A stretch of DNA of 64,000 nt, from the NCBI RefSeq assembly GCF_009857815.1, contig NZ_WVVW01000003.1:1-64000 (forward strand), read 5' to 3'. Of the stretch, positions 1 through 7,840 are shown in pieces. Position 1 is the first letter of the stretch. Every line of letters starts with the position of its first letter. Position numbers and translations under genes: made by a program. Under the pieces are notes generated by a model. That model did no database searches. It was not told the origin of the DNA and saw nothing but the letters and a program-made list of their open reading frames with translations. Source of the stretch: Pseudomaricurvus sp. HS19. GTDB taxonomy: Bacteria; Pseudomonadota; Gammaproteobacteria; Pseudomonadales; Cellvibrionaceae.

Positions 1-65
1 GCTGGTGACCTGTCGGGACCGGACCCACGGCAGATATGGGTAAATCCGGCTTGAGGTGTGCCACA

Positions 66-126
66 GATGGATTGCTTCGTGGCTTAAGGCCCCTGCTTTT
101 GGCGCGGCGCTCCTCGCAATGACGGG
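66..126. repeat. Dispersed repeat, long form (GATTGCTTCG...CTCCTCGCAATGACG)
   Basis: About 60 bases that start ATGGATTGCTTCGTGGC and end GCGCTCCTCGCAATGACG. The copy at 24122-24180 is nearly identical, including the inner stretch GGCTTAAGGCCCC, and shorter relatives lie at 23916-23957 and 24034-24070. The outer ATTGC and GCAAT form a short inverted pair. No open reading frame is associated. Confidence 0.75.
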
Positions 127-187
127 TTAGTGAGGGGGTAATGCTCCTCCTCGCCATGACGACTTGTCACGGGACAAAACCCCCACC

Positions 188-218
188 CGTCGTCGCGAGC
201 GCAGCGCGGCGACCCATG
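188..218. repeat. Dispersed repeat, short form
   Basis: The stretch CGTCGTCGCGAGCGCAGCG followed by CGGCGACCCATG is a variant of the repeat at 23975-24005. It corresponds to the reverse complement of the long form at 66-126 with the centre shortened. The rest of 1-290 contains no gene I can support. Confidence 0.6.
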
Positions 219-275
219 TCCGGCACATTACCGGCCACCTGTCGGAGTCGGGGCCACTCCCTTTTCTGATGGCAA

Positions 276-316
276 AAAAAAAACGAAAGCCGGAGCTTTC
301 GTCTTTTTATCCGATC
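276..316. terminator. Bidirectional rho-independent terminator
   Basis: The stem CGAAAGC/GCTTTCG is flanked by a run of ten A's on the left and a T-rich TCTTTTTAT on the right. It can therefore end the minus-strand HU gene, whose RNA would finish in a long U run, and also any plus-strand transcript entering from the left. Confidence 0.85.
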
Positions 317-331
317 CGTATCAGTGGCGGA

Positions 332-604
332 TCAGTTTACCGCATCCTTCAGCGCCTTGCCGGGCTTGAAGGCTACCGAGGTGCTGGCGGCAATCTGGAT
401 GGTTTCACCGGTTTTCGGGCTGCGGCCGGTGCGGGCAGAGCGGTGGCGCTGGGTAAAGGAGCCAAAGCCCACCAGGTTAACGCTGTCATTGTTGCCCAGG
501 GCGGAGGTGATTTGGTCGAAGATGGCAGAGACCACTTCGCCGGCCTTTTCCTTGGTGAGATCCGCAGTATCGGCTACCGCGTCAATGAGATCGCTTTTAT
601 GCAT
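332..604 (-). CDS. hup: HU-family DNA-binding protein
   Basis: Small histone-like nucleoid protein of 90 residues, the usual HU length. It bends and compacts DNA as a dimer. The family signature GFGSFTQRHRSARTGRSP lies in the middle, followed by the beta-arm region with GETIQIAAST and the C-terminal FKPGKALKDAV. It is transcribed alone on the minus strand and ends just before a strong hairpin terminator. A homologue sits in the same general region of the Pseudomonas chromosome. HU and IHF are related, but the length and the arm sequence favour an HU-type homodimer; which paralogue (hupA, hupB or another) cannot be decided here. Confidence 0.95.
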   Translation of the reverse strand: MHKSDLIDAVADTADLTKEKAGEVVSAIFDQITSALGNNDSVNLVGFGSFTQRHRSARTGRSPKTGETIQIAASTSVAFKPGKALKDAVN

Positions 605-773
605 AGTAACGTCCTTTCAACGTGTTTTTGTTATTATCGTCCCGCATTAAACCAATTGCCTTTACAGCGGTAAAGCCCCCTTGCGGGTTTGCCGCTGGTG
701 GTGAGGCCAGCAGGCGACTGCAATTTCCGTTACAGACAACCGCAATACACCCACCGGACGACCGCTATTCGCC

Positions 774-1319
774 ATGCCCACCACGTCAATCCCCGTTGAT
801 CTCGCTGCCGGACAGGCTCGCTGGTGCAGTGCCCGCACCCTGCACCTGAATCACACCGGCCCGCTCGCCTCCTGGCTGCAGCACCCCGGCTCGTTGACAG
901 CGCGGCTGGTGGCCTGGAGCGGTGGAGCCTTTGATGTGCAGCTGTGCAGCCTGCGCTGGGGCCGGGCGCAGGCCGATGAAGCGCGGGCGCTGGGTATCGA
1001 TCCGCGGGCGCGGGTACTGATCCGCGAGGTGATCCTGCGGGGGCACGGCCAGCCCTGGGTGTGGGCGCGCAGCATCCTGCCCTGGCGCTCACTGCAGGGC
1101 CCCATGCGCTGTCTCAGCAAACTGGATAACCAGCCCCTGGGTGGCTGGCTGTTCCGCCAGCCGGGCTTGGAGCGCGGGCCGTTGCAGGTGGCCCGTTTCA
1201 ATACCCCCGGGGGGGAGTCGCCCGTTCTGTGGGGCAGGCGCTCGGTATTTCGCGCTTATCACAAACCGGTGTTGGTGGCTGAGGTGTTTTTACCAGAGTT
1301 TGTCGCCACTCTCAGGTAA
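774..1319 (+). CDS. ubiC: Chorismate--pyruvate lyase UbiC
   Basis: Cytoplasmic enzyme that removes pyruvate from chorismate to give 4-hydroxybenzoate, the first committed step of ubiquinone synthesis. The 181-residue protein has the family landmarks: an arginine in the VLIREVILRG strand, the LGGWLF turn, and the glutamate of VAEVFLPEF near the C-terminus. These match the substrate-binding Arg, Gly and catalytic Glu of E. coli UbiC. ubiA follows after a short gap, so the product passes directly to the next enzyme of the same operon. ATG start at 774. Confidence 0.93.
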   Translation: MPTTSIPVDLAAGQARWCSARTLHLNHTGPLASWLQHPGSLTARLVAWSGGAFDVQLCSLRWGRAQADEARALGIDPRARVLIREVILRGHGQPWVWARSILPWRSLQGPMRCLSKLDNQPLGGWLFRQPGLERGPLQVARFNTPGGESPVLWGRRSVFRAYHKPVLVAEVFLPEFVATLR

Positions 1320-1367
1320 ACTGCCTGCCGTTTGTCCAACCCATCCAGCTCAACCCGGGAGACCCCA

Positions 1368-2249
1368 GTGACTCGCCATGACATCTGGCCAATCGTGAAA
1401 GAACGCCTGCCCCACTATATGCGGCTGACGCGCTTTGACCGTCCCATCGGTGCCCTGCTGCTGCTGTGGCCGACCCTGTGGGCACTGTGGCTGGCGGCTG
1501 AGGGGATTCCCGATATCGGGGTGCTGGTGATCTTTGTGCTGGGGGTGTTCTGCATGCGTGCCGCCGGCTGTGTCATCAATGACTTTGCCGATCGCAACTT
1601 CGACCGGCACGTGAAGCGCACTGCCCACCGCCCCCTTACCGCTGGCCATGTGTCGGTCCGGGAAGCCTGGGCACTGTTTATCGGCCTCTGCCTGGTCAGT
1701 TTTGTGCTGGTGCTGTTCACCAACCACCTGACTGTGTTGCTGTCACTGGGAGCACTGGTACTGGCCTCGTTCTACCCGTTTATGAAGCGCTACACCCACC
1801 TGCCACAACTGGTGCTGGGGGCCGCTTTCTCCTGGAGTATCCCCATGGCCTTCGCTGCCCAGACCGGCGAGGTACCCGCGCAAGCCTGGCTGCTGTATGT
1901 GGCCGCCGTGACCTGGACTGTGGTTTACGACACCTTCTATGCCATGGTGGATCGCGACGATGACCTCAAGATCGGCATCAAATCCACGGCGGTATTGTTT
2001 GCCGATATGGACCGGGTGATTACCGGCAGCCTGCAGGTCATGGTGATCCTGGCGCTGCTGCTGGTGGGCCAGCGCTACGAGCTGGGGGGCTTTTTCTACC
2101 TGGGACTGCTGGTGGCGGCGCTGCTGTTTGCCTACCAGCAATACCTGATCCGTGAGCGTCAGCGCGACCCCTGTTTCAAGGCATTTTTGAACAACAACTG
2201 GGTCGGTCTGGCGATATTTGCAGGAATATTGCTGGATTACCTGGTCTGA
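1368..2249 (+). CDS. ubiA: 4-hydroxybenzoate polyprenyltransferase UbiA
   Basis: Integral membrane prenyltransferase that attaches the polyprenyl tail to 4-hydroxybenzoate. It carries the first aspartate-rich motif [15 protein letters not shown] and the second [20 protein letters not shown], which bind Mg-diphosphate, plus the family N-terminus [18 protein letters not shown] chose the GTG at 1368: GGGAG lies just upstream, and it gives 293 residues, close to the usual 290. An in-frame TTG at 1332 would add 12 residues without family support. About eight to nine hydrophobic segments are visible. It forms an operon with ubiC. Confidence 0.94.
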   Translation: MTRHDIWPIVKERLPHYMRLTRFDRPIGALLLLWPTLWALWLAAEGIPDIGVLVIFVLGVFCMRAAGCVINDFADRNFDRHVKRTAHRPLTAGHVSVREAWALFIGLCLVSFVLVLFTNHLTVLLSLGALVLASFYPFMKRYTHLPQLVLGAAFSWSIPMAFAAQTGEVPAQAWLLYVAAVTWTVVYDTFYAMVDRDDDLKIGIKSTAVLFADMDRVITGSLQVMVILALLLVGQRYELGGFFYLGLLVAALLFAYQQYLIRERQRDPCFKAFLNNNWVGLAIFAGILLDYLV

Positions 2250-2256
2250 ACTGGAA

Positions 2257-2274
2257 ATGTCACAAAACCTTCAC
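2257..2274 (+). promoter_or_regulatory. Candidate Pho box upstream of phoB
   Basis: ATGTCACAAAACCTTCAC consists of two 7-base direct half-sites (ATGTCAC and CCTTCAC) separated by AAAA. This is the layout of the PhoB site CTGTCAT-N4-CTGTCAT. It lies about 50 bases before phoB, in the ubiA-phoB gap, as expected for autoregulation. The second half-site is the weaker one. Confidence 0.6.
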
Positions 2275-2322
2275 ATAATCGTTATTTAATGTGCGCATGA
2301 AAATAGCGGCGAAGATGTGACC

Positions 2323-3030
2323 ATGGCCCAGAAAACCATACTGATAGTTGATGACGAATCCTCCATCCGCGACATGCTGCGGGTGGCACTGGAGATGGCG
2401 GAGTACGACTGTCTGGAAGCATCGGACGCCCAAACCGCCCACAGCCTGATCATCGATCGCAAGCCCGACCTGGTGCTGCTGGACTGGATGATGCCCGGCA
2501 CCAGCGGCATCGAGCTGGCCCGCCGGCTGAAGCGCGACGAGGTCACCTCCCAGACCCCCATCATTATGCTCACCGCCAAGGGCGAGGAGGATAACAAGGT
2601 GCAGGGGCTGGAAGTGGGTGCCGACGACTACATCACCAAGCCTTTCTCTCCCCGCGAGCTGGTGGCACGCCTGAAGGCGGTGCTGCGGCGAACCGATACC
2701 CTGGTGGACTCCGGCCCTATCACGGTCGAGGGATTGACCCTCGATCCGGTCAGTCACCGGGTCACCATCAATGACCAGCCGGTGCAGATGGGTCCCACCG
2801 AATACCGCCTGCTGGAGTTCTTCCTCACTCACCAGGAGCGGGTCTACAGCCGCAGCCAGCTGCTGGATCACGTCTGGGGTGGCAACGTCTACGTAGAGGA
2901 GCGGACCGTGGATGTGCACATCCGTCGCCTGCGCAAGGCATTACAGCTTGATGAGCACGACCGCTTTGTTCAGACTGTGCGTGGCGCCGGGTACCGCTTC
3001 TCCACCAAGGTGGTTGAAAGGACCGACTGA
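2323..3030 (+). CDS. phoB: Phosphate regulon response regulator PhoB
   Basis: OmpR-type response regulator that activates phosphate-starvation genes. The receiver domain (residues 1-120) has acidic residues D10 and D11, phospho-acceptor D54 in LLDWMMPG, and the conserved lysine of YITKPFSPREL. The C-terminal winged helix (about 130-230) includes EYRLLEFFLTHQERVYSRSQLLDHVWG and VDVHIRRLRKAL. The ATG at 2323 gives MAQKTILIVDDE, aligned with E. coli PhoB; a GTG two codons upstream is also possible. phoR follows 56 bases later, and a Pho-box-like site precedes the gene. Confidence 0.96.
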   Translation: MAQKTILIVDDESSIRDMLRVALEMAEYDCLEASDAQTAHSLIIDRKPDLVLLDWMMPGTSGIELARRLKRDEVTSQTPIIMLTAKGEEDNKVQGLEVGADDYITKPFSPRELVARLKAVLRRTDTLVDSGPITVEGLTLDPVSHRVTINDQPVQMGPTEYRLLEFFLTHQERVYSRSQLLDHVWGGNVYVEERTVDVHIRRLRKALQLDEHDRFVQTVRGAGYRFSTKVVERTD

Positions 3031-3086
3031 GTGCCTCCCGCCGCCCTTCCGGCAGCGCTGTAATATCCAACCGGAAACAGGACGTC

Positions 3087-4424
3087 ATGTTGAACCGAGG
3101 CTTTAGCGCCGAGCTGCGGCGCGTGGTCACCTTTACCCTGCTGTGCGTGGTAGTGGGGCTGCTTAACGGTTACCTCACCTGGACCCTGATCATCGGCGGC
3201 GCCCTCTATATGGCGTGGATGATGTGGCAGATCCACCGGCTGGACGTGTGGCTGCAGAGCTCCCGCGACCAGAACCCGCCGGACGCAAGCGGTATCTGGG
3301 GCGATGTGTTCGACAACATCCACCGCCTGCAGAAGCGTCAGCAGCGGGAGAAAGATCGCCTCAAACAGGTGGTGCGCCGCGGTCAGGAGACCACCGCCGC
3401 CCTGCGCGAGGGCATCATCCTGCTGGACCGCTACGGCAATATCGACTGGTTCAACGGCTCTGCCGTGCAGCTGCTGCAGCTGCGCTCCCAGGACCAGGGC
3501 CACCCGCTGGTCAACTTCATCCGTCACCCGGCCTTCGTGCAGTACCTGGAGCGCAAGAACTTCGAACTGCCACTGGATCTCCCCTCCCCACACTCCGAGG
3601 CTGTACGCCTGCAGTATCAGGTCACCAATTTTGGTCTGGGTGAACACCTGGTGCTGGTGCGCGATGTCACCCGGGTGCACAAGCTGGAGCAGATGCGCAA
3701 AGACTTCGTCGCCAATGTCTCCCACGAGCTACGCACGCCGCTGACGGTGATTCTCGGTTATGTGGAGACCCTGTCCATGGCACCGGACGTGCCGGAGAAG
3801 TGGCGCAAGGCACTGGATCAGGTGGAGGCGCAGGGCAAGCGCATGAGCAGCCTGCTGAGCGATTTGATTGTGCTCTCCAAGCTGGAGACCGACGACAGCA
3901 AGACCGCCCACAAGCCGGTCATGCTCAAGCCCCTGCTGCTGCAGGTCAAAAGCGACGCCGAAGTGTTCTCCGGTGAGCGCGGCCACCAGATTTCACTCAC
4001 CTGCCCCGACGACCTGCAGCTGCTGGGCAGTGACAAGGAGCTGCAGAGCGTCTTTTCCAACCTGGTACTGAATGCGGTGAAATACTCCGGTGACCACACC
4101 GCCATTCACATCAATGTGAGCCAGAGTTCACTGGGGGTGAATGTGGCGGTACGGGATGAGGGCGCCGGTATCGATCCGGTGCACCTGCCACGCCTGACCG
4201 AACGTTTCTACCGGGTCGACAACAGCCGTCACAGTGGCACCGGTGGTACCGGCCTGGGACTGGCCATCGTCAAACACGCCCTGCTGCGCCACGGCGCCAA
4301 ACTGGATATCGAGAGCTATCCCGGCAAGGGCAGTACCTTTACCTGTATCTTCCCCATCCAGCGGGTGGTGGCTGCTGACGCGCCGTTGGCGTACAAAAGC
4401 CGCGCCATTCAGTCGGAGAGGTAA
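3087..4424 (+). CDS. phoR: Phosphate regulon sensor kinase PhoR
   Basis: Inner-membrane histidine kinase paired with PhoB. Two hydrophobic segments near the N-terminus (about residues 13-48) are followed by a PAS domain (about 95-195). The H-box FVANVSHELRTPL carries H213, and the ATPase has N (NLVLNAVKY), G1 (DEGAGI), F (ERFYRVD) and G2 (GTGGTGLGLAI) boxes. The 445 residues are close to E. coli PhoR (431). It lacks a large periplasmic sensor domain, as in the PhoR family, which senses phosphate through PstSCAB/PhoU. The 3' end overlaps the convergent SIMPL gene by 16 bases. Confidence 0.95.
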   Translation: MLNRGFSAELRRVVTFTLLCVVVGLLNGYLTWTLIIGGALYMAWMMWQIHRLDVWLQSSRDQNPPDASGIWGDVFDNIHRLQKRQQREKDRLKQVVRRGQETTAALREGIILLDRYGNIDWFNGSAVQLLQLRSQDQGHPLVNFIRHPAFVQYLERKNFELPLDLPSPHSEAVRLQYQVTNFGLGEHLVLVRDVTRVHKLEQMRKDFVANVSHELRTPLTVILGYVETLSMAPDVPEKWRKALDQVEAQGKRMSSLLSDLIVLSKLETDDSKTAHKPVMLKPLLLQVKSDAEVFSGERGHQISLTCPDDLQLLGSDKELQSVFSNLVLNAVKYSGDHTAIHINVSQSSLGVNVAVRDEGAGIDPVHLPRLTERFYRVDNSRHSGTGGTGLGLAIVKHALLRHGAKLDIESYPGKGSTFTCIFPIQRVVAADAPLAYKSRAIQSER

Positions 4425-5134
4425 TACTCCACCGTCGACACCACCCGGATCTTCTTGATGTGCGGGTTGTTGCGGTCCCGCTGGCTGATGCTGAACTGCC
4501 CCTGGGAGGCGCGCTTGATCTTGCCCAGCTGGCTCTGGGAATCCGAGGCAAACTTCTCCGCCACCACCCGCGCATTGCGGGTGGCCTCTTCGATCATTTC
4601 CGGCTTGATGTCGTTCAGGTGGGTAAACAGGTACTCGGTCTGGCTGCCATAGTCATTGCCGGTGAGGGCAATGCCCTGCTTGCCCAGCTGTGACAGTGAG
4701 GACATGACCGAGCGTACCGCGGCGATGTTGGCGGAGTAGACCGTCACCGTCTGCAGGGCGGTGTAGCGGAATTCGGCGCGACCGCTGTCGCCGTACTGCT
4801 GGGCCGACTTGTCGGTGATCACCGGTGCGGCAAAGGAGATCTCCTCGGCACCGATGCCGCTCTGGATCAGGAAGTCGCGAATCTTGCGGGTGTTCTGCTC
4901 GATATCGTCGTACAGCGCCGTGAGGTCATTGCTGGCAACGCTGAACTGCAGCGGCCAGATAACAATGTCCGCCGGCAGCTCCCGCTCCGCCAGCCCCTTG
5001 ACCGTTACGGTGCGTTCGAACTGCCGGTAGTTGACGGCGGCGTTCCCCAGCAGATAGCCGAGCGCTGCCAGACCCAGGAATATAAACAGGCCCAGCACGA
5101 AGGCGCTGTCCTGCTCTCTCTTCCGTTTTTCCAT
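4409..5134 (-). CDS. SIMPL domain-containing protein (DUF541)
   Basis: A 241-residue protein with one N-terminal membrane anchor (about residues 12-33, LGLFIFLGLAALGYLLG) and a periplasmic SIMPL/DUF541 domain. The domain starts at RTVTVKGLAERELPADIVIW and ends with the family-typical VVSTVEYYLSD. Homologues in E. coli (YggE) are linked to oxidative stress, but the molecular role is unclear. The ATG at 5134 is preceded by GGAGAGGAG, so the longer upstream frame is not needed. It converges on phoR with a 16-base overlap and lies downstream of the minus-strand esterase gene, probably co-transcribed with it. Confidence 0.85.
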   Translation of the reverse strand: MEKRKREQDSAFVLGLFIFLGLAALGYLLGNAAVNYRQFERTVTVKGLAERELPADIVIWPLQFSVASNDLTALYDDIEQNTRKIRDFLIQSGIGAEEISFAAPVITDKSAQQYGDSGRAEFRYTALQTVTVYSANIAAVRSVMSSLSQLGKQGIALTGNDYGSQTEYLFTHLNDIKPEMIEEATRNARVVAEKFASDSQSQLGKIKRASQGQFSISQRDRNNPHIKKIRVVSTVEYYLSD

Positions 5135-5178
5135 AGTCTCCTCTCCCTGTTGCTGATTTGGCGCTGTCCGCTGCGGAC

Positions 5179-6171
5179 CTACCGATCGGGTTCTGCGTCT
5201 GGTCGCGGTGGCAGGCTGCTGAAGAAATCCCATAACTCGCTGGCAATCTCCAGCTCGTAAGAGTTGTTACCCATCAGTTTACCCATGCGCACATGGGGGG
5301 TGGGAATGGTGTGGCCACCGCCGTTGATGCGATAGAGGCGTATCTCATCGGTGCCATTACCCCAGCGGCTGATGTCCACGCTGGTGCCGTCGTCCGCCAC
5401 CTTGTCCAGGTGCGTGGTGATCACCGGCTGCTCCGCAATACCGTCCCGCTGGCGCCACCAGGCGGCGGTGGCGTCGGCACTCATCACCGTGCCGCGGGAG
5501 GCGTTGCCCATAATCTCTACCAGCCCGCCCTCATAGGGATTGATACCATCGTCGGTGCCGTTAAGGATCGCCATCGACACCGCTGGACCGGCGTTGGCGA
5601 CGCAGTCGTTGTTGTCCGCTATGGGCATATTGGCCGCAATAGGGGCCACGGCGCGCACCAGGTCCGGCGTTTCCAGTGCCAGCCGGTAGGTCATGTGGCC
5701 GCCATTGGAGTGGCCGGTGACAAATACCCGCTGGCGGTCGATACCGTAGTGCTGGCTGAACCAGTCCACCATATCGCGGAAAAATTGCGGGTCGTCGATG
5801 TTCTGCACATTGGCCTGGTAATCGGCGCTCTTGCGGCAGTCGTTCCAGTGGTTGTCGAAACCCTGGGGATAGACCACCAGAAAGCCCTTCTGTTCGGCCA
5901 GTCGTTCAAAGCCGTAGCCGCTCTGCAGGCGGATATGTTCCGGGTTCCCCATGGAGCCGTGCAGGGCAAACAGCAGTGCCGGTTTGGCTGCGGGCTTCGC
6001 CGGCAGATACCAGGTGAACTGCCGCGTGATACCCGAGCTGGTCAGCGATTGTTGCAGTAACTGCCCGCTGGCCGGTGCCTCGGTGCGGGCGTAGGTATAG
6101 GCGAAGCGGTAGTGGAGTGAGGCGAGAGTGACGACCACCAGGACGGCGGCCAGCAGCAACCATTTGCGCAT
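5179..6171 (-). CDS. Secreted PHB-depolymerase/feruloyl-esterase-like hydrolase (LpqC family)
   Basis: Alpha/beta hydrolase of 330 residues with an N-terminal hydrophobic signal or anchor (MRKWLLLAAVLVVVTLASL). The nucleophile elbow GHSNGG gives the catalytic serine. An oxyanion HG appears in LFALHGSMGN, the acid is probably the Asp in LNGTDDGINPY, and the histidine is in NGGGHTIP. The layout is that of the extracellular polyhydroxybutyrate depolymerase / acetylxylan-feruloyl esterase group, so it may hydrolyse a polymeric ester outside the cytoplasm. I cannot tell the substrate from sequence. The SIMPL gene lies 44 bases downstream on the same strand. Confidence 0.85.
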   Translation of the reverse strand: MRKWLLLAAVLVVVTLASLHYRFAYTYARTEAPASGQLLQQSLTSSGITRQFTWYLPAKPAAKPALLFALHGSMGNPEHIRLQSGYGFERLAEQKGFLVVYPQGFDNHWNDCRKSADYQANVQNIDDPQFFRDMVDWFSQHYGIDRQRVFVTGHSNGGHMTYRLALETPDLVRAVAPIAANMPIADNNDCVANAGPAVSMAILNGTDDGINPYEGGLVEIMGNASRGTVMSADATAAWWRQRDGIAEQPVITTHLDKVADDGTSVDISRWGNGTDEIRLYRINGGGHTIPTPHVRMGKLMGNNSYELEIASELWDFFSSLPPRPDAEPDR

Positions 6172-6420
6172 AATGTTCCTTGATTATCGTTATGGGCCAC
6201 TCCCGGACCGGAATGGCGCCGGCTACTGTAACCCATGGCCCGGCAGCGCCCCAAGTTGTCAGCAGCGTCTTGTGCAAAGCAATGTTATTTCCGGCCCCGG
6301 GCGTGGGCAGCGGCCCATTAACTGGTACTATAGGCCGTTTTTACCCGGCACGACGGGGGCAAATGCCTGCCGACACGGGTAATTCTCCAGGACACCATTT
6401 ACTGACGTTTGGTTGATAGC

Positions 6421-6897
6421 ATGATCGATACCCGCGAATTCCGCGATGCGCTGGGCCAGTTTGCCACCGGTGTGTGCGTGGTCACCGTAACCGCCCCGGA
6501 TGGCACACCCATTGGCATGACCGTAAACTCCTTTGCCTCCGTATCGCTGGAGCCGCCACTGGTGCTGTGGAGTATCCAGAACAACTCCGAGTGCCGGGAA
6601 GCTTTCAGCAACAGCGACAGCTTTGTGATCAACGTGCTGGCAGAAGACCAGCAGGCGCTCTCCAACCAGTACGCCACCCGTAATGAGCACGACCTCAAAG
6701 AGGGGCAATTCACGGTAAGCGAGCGCGGCAACGCCCTGCTCAACGACGCCCTGGTCAGCTTTGAGTGCAAGGTGTGGGCGCGATACCCCGGCGGCGATCA
6801 CGAGATCCTGGTGGGTGAAGTGGTGGCACAGCAGCTGAACGCCAACGATCCCCTGCTCTTCTTTGGCGGCAAGTACGGTGCGCTGGCGCAGCAGTAA
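6421..6897 (+). CDS. Flavin reductase domain protein
   Basis: Protein of 158 residues of the FMN-binding split-barrel flavin reductase family. The signature GTPIGMTVNSFASVSLEPPLVLW is followed by FVINVLAEDQQALSNQYA, which are typical FMN-contact strands. Such proteins reduce free flavin with NAD(P)H, often to supply a partner monooxygenase. No monooxygenase is adjacent, although two LLM flavin-type oxidoreductases occur elsewhere in the window. I prefer the ATG at 6421 over a TTG four codons upstream. A clear terminator follows at 6937, so the gene is probably monocistronic. Confidence 0.9.
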   Translation: MIDTREFRDALGQFATGVCVVTVTAPDGTPIGMTVNSFASVSLEPPLVLWSIQNNSECREAFSNSDSFVINVLAEDQQALSNQYATRNEHDLKEGQFTVSERGNALLNDALVSFECKVWARYPGGDHEILVGEVVAQQLNANDPLLFFGGKYGALAQQ

Positions 6898-6936
6898 GTA
6901 CCCATTGAGGCCGACAGACGGTTTGTGCCGGAAACT

Positions 6937-6963
6937 AAAAGGGGCTCTATAGAGCCCTTTTTA
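6937..6963. terminator. Rho-independent terminator
   Basis: The perfect palindrome GGGCTCTATAGAGCCC is flanked by AAAA on the left and TTTTT on the right, 40 bases after the flavin reductase stop codon. Confidence 0.85.
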
Positions 6964-7032
6964 CTGTTGACCCCGATGCATCCGCAGACGGGAATGTAAT
7001 GTTGTTTGAGTTGCGGCCCTGCACCTGGCAGT

Positions 7033-7060
7033 CGTCATTCCCGTGTAGGCGGGAATCCAT
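7033..7060. repeat. Dispersed palindromic repeat (CGTCATTCCCG...CGGGAATCCAT)
   Basis: CGTCATTCCCGTGTAGGCGG followed by GAATCCAT. TTCCCG/CGGGAA form the stem. The same family occurs at 11150-11283 and 23781-23817 in this window. Confidence 0.75.
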
Positions 7061-7110
7061 TGGTGATGCCGGGGGTGTTCATGGGCACCAGGAAGTCATT
7101 CCCGCGCAAC

Positions 7111-7195
7111 CGTCACTCCCTCGCAATCGTCATTCCCTCGCAATCGTCATTCCCTCGCAATCGTCATTCCCTCGCAATCGTCATTCCCTCGCAGG
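7111..7195. repeat. Five tandem 17-base repeats
   Basis: The unit CGTCATTCCCTCGCAAT starts at 7111, 7128, 7145, 7162 and 7179. The first copy has one change (CACTCCC) and the last ends CAGG, leading into CGGGAATCC of a palindromic repeat. The unit looks like the left end of the dispersed CGTCATTCCCGC element, apparently amplified by slippage. No gene lies between 6898 and 7397. Confidence 0.9.
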
Positions 7196-7224
7196 CGGGA
7201 ATCCAGGGCGGTATCTGGTTTTAT

Positions 7225-7358
7225 GGATCCCCGCCTGCGCGGGGCTGACAGTAGGCGCGAGGATAACGGTTGCGCGGGGATGACAGTAGGCGCGAGGATA
7301 ACGGTTGCGCGGGGATGACAGTAGGCGCGAGGATAACGGTTGCGCGGGAATGACAGTA
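7225..7358. repeat. Three tandem 35-base repeats next to a palindromic repeat
   Basis: A palindromic element (ATCCCCGCCTGCGCGGGG) at 7227-7245 leads into a 35-base unit that starts GACAGTAGGCGCGAGGATAA. Copies start at 7247, 7282 and 7317, with a partial copy at 7352. Each unit ends GTTGCGCGGGGAT (GGGAAT in the last), again the edge of the dispersed palindromic element. It lies just after the stop of the minus-strand ridA gene. Confidence 0.9.
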
Positions 7359-7397
7359 TTTTGGATATCTGTTCTGCGGCAGTGAACGCCAATGCGA

Positions 7398-7781
7398 TCA
7401 GATCACCAGAATCCCGTCCGCTTCCACCATGGCACCCTTGGGCAGCTGCTTCACACCCACGGCAGCACGGGCGGGGTAGGGCTCGCTGAAGTACTGCGCC
7501 ATCACTTCGTTCACCACCGGGAAGTTGCCCAGGTCTTCCATAAAGATGTTCAGCTTGACGATCTGCCCCAGGGAGCCACCGGCGGCCTCACACACGGCGC
7601 TGAGGTTCTTGAACATCTGGTGCGCCTGGGCGGCGAAGTCGCCTTCCACCAGCTCCATGGTTTTCGGGTCCAGGGGGATCTGGCCGGAGAGGTAAACGGT
7701 GTTGTTAACCTTTACGGCCTGGGAGTAGGTGCCGATGGCGGCAGGCGCGTTGTCGGTGCTGATGATGGCTTTGTTGGTCAT
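7398..7781 (-). CDS. ridA: RidA family enamine/imine deaminase
   Basis: A 127-residue trimeric RidA (YjgF/YER057c) protein that hydrolyses reactive 2-aminoacrylate and other enamines released by PLP enzymes. Family signatures are GTYSQAV near the N-terminus, LSGQIPLDP, and the C-terminal [19 protein letters not shown] with the substrate-binding arginine and the acidic residue near the end. The ATG at 7781 has AAGGA upstream. It lies 59 bases downstream of spoT on the same strand, an arrangement shared with Pseudomonas and many other gammaproteobacteria. Confidence 0.94.
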   Translation of the reverse strand: MTNKAIISTDNAPAAIGTYSQAVKVNNTVYLSGQIPLDPKTMELVEGDFAAQAHQMFKNLSAVCEAAGGSLGQIVKLNIFMEDLGNFPVVNEVMAQYFSEPYPARAAVGVKQLPKGAMVEADGILVI

Positions 7782-7840
7782 GGTAAATCCTTGCTGTGTT
7801 GGTTTCTGGCCGGGCGATAGCCCTGCCATCGCCCAACCTT

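Noticed and set aside
3215-3744. Alternative frames inside phoR
   Set aside because: PhoR has all expected motifs in its own frame; the others are compositional shadows.
7111-7195. CRISPR-like regular repeats
   Set aside because: Units are 17 bases in direct tandem with no spacers, and no cas genes are nearby.
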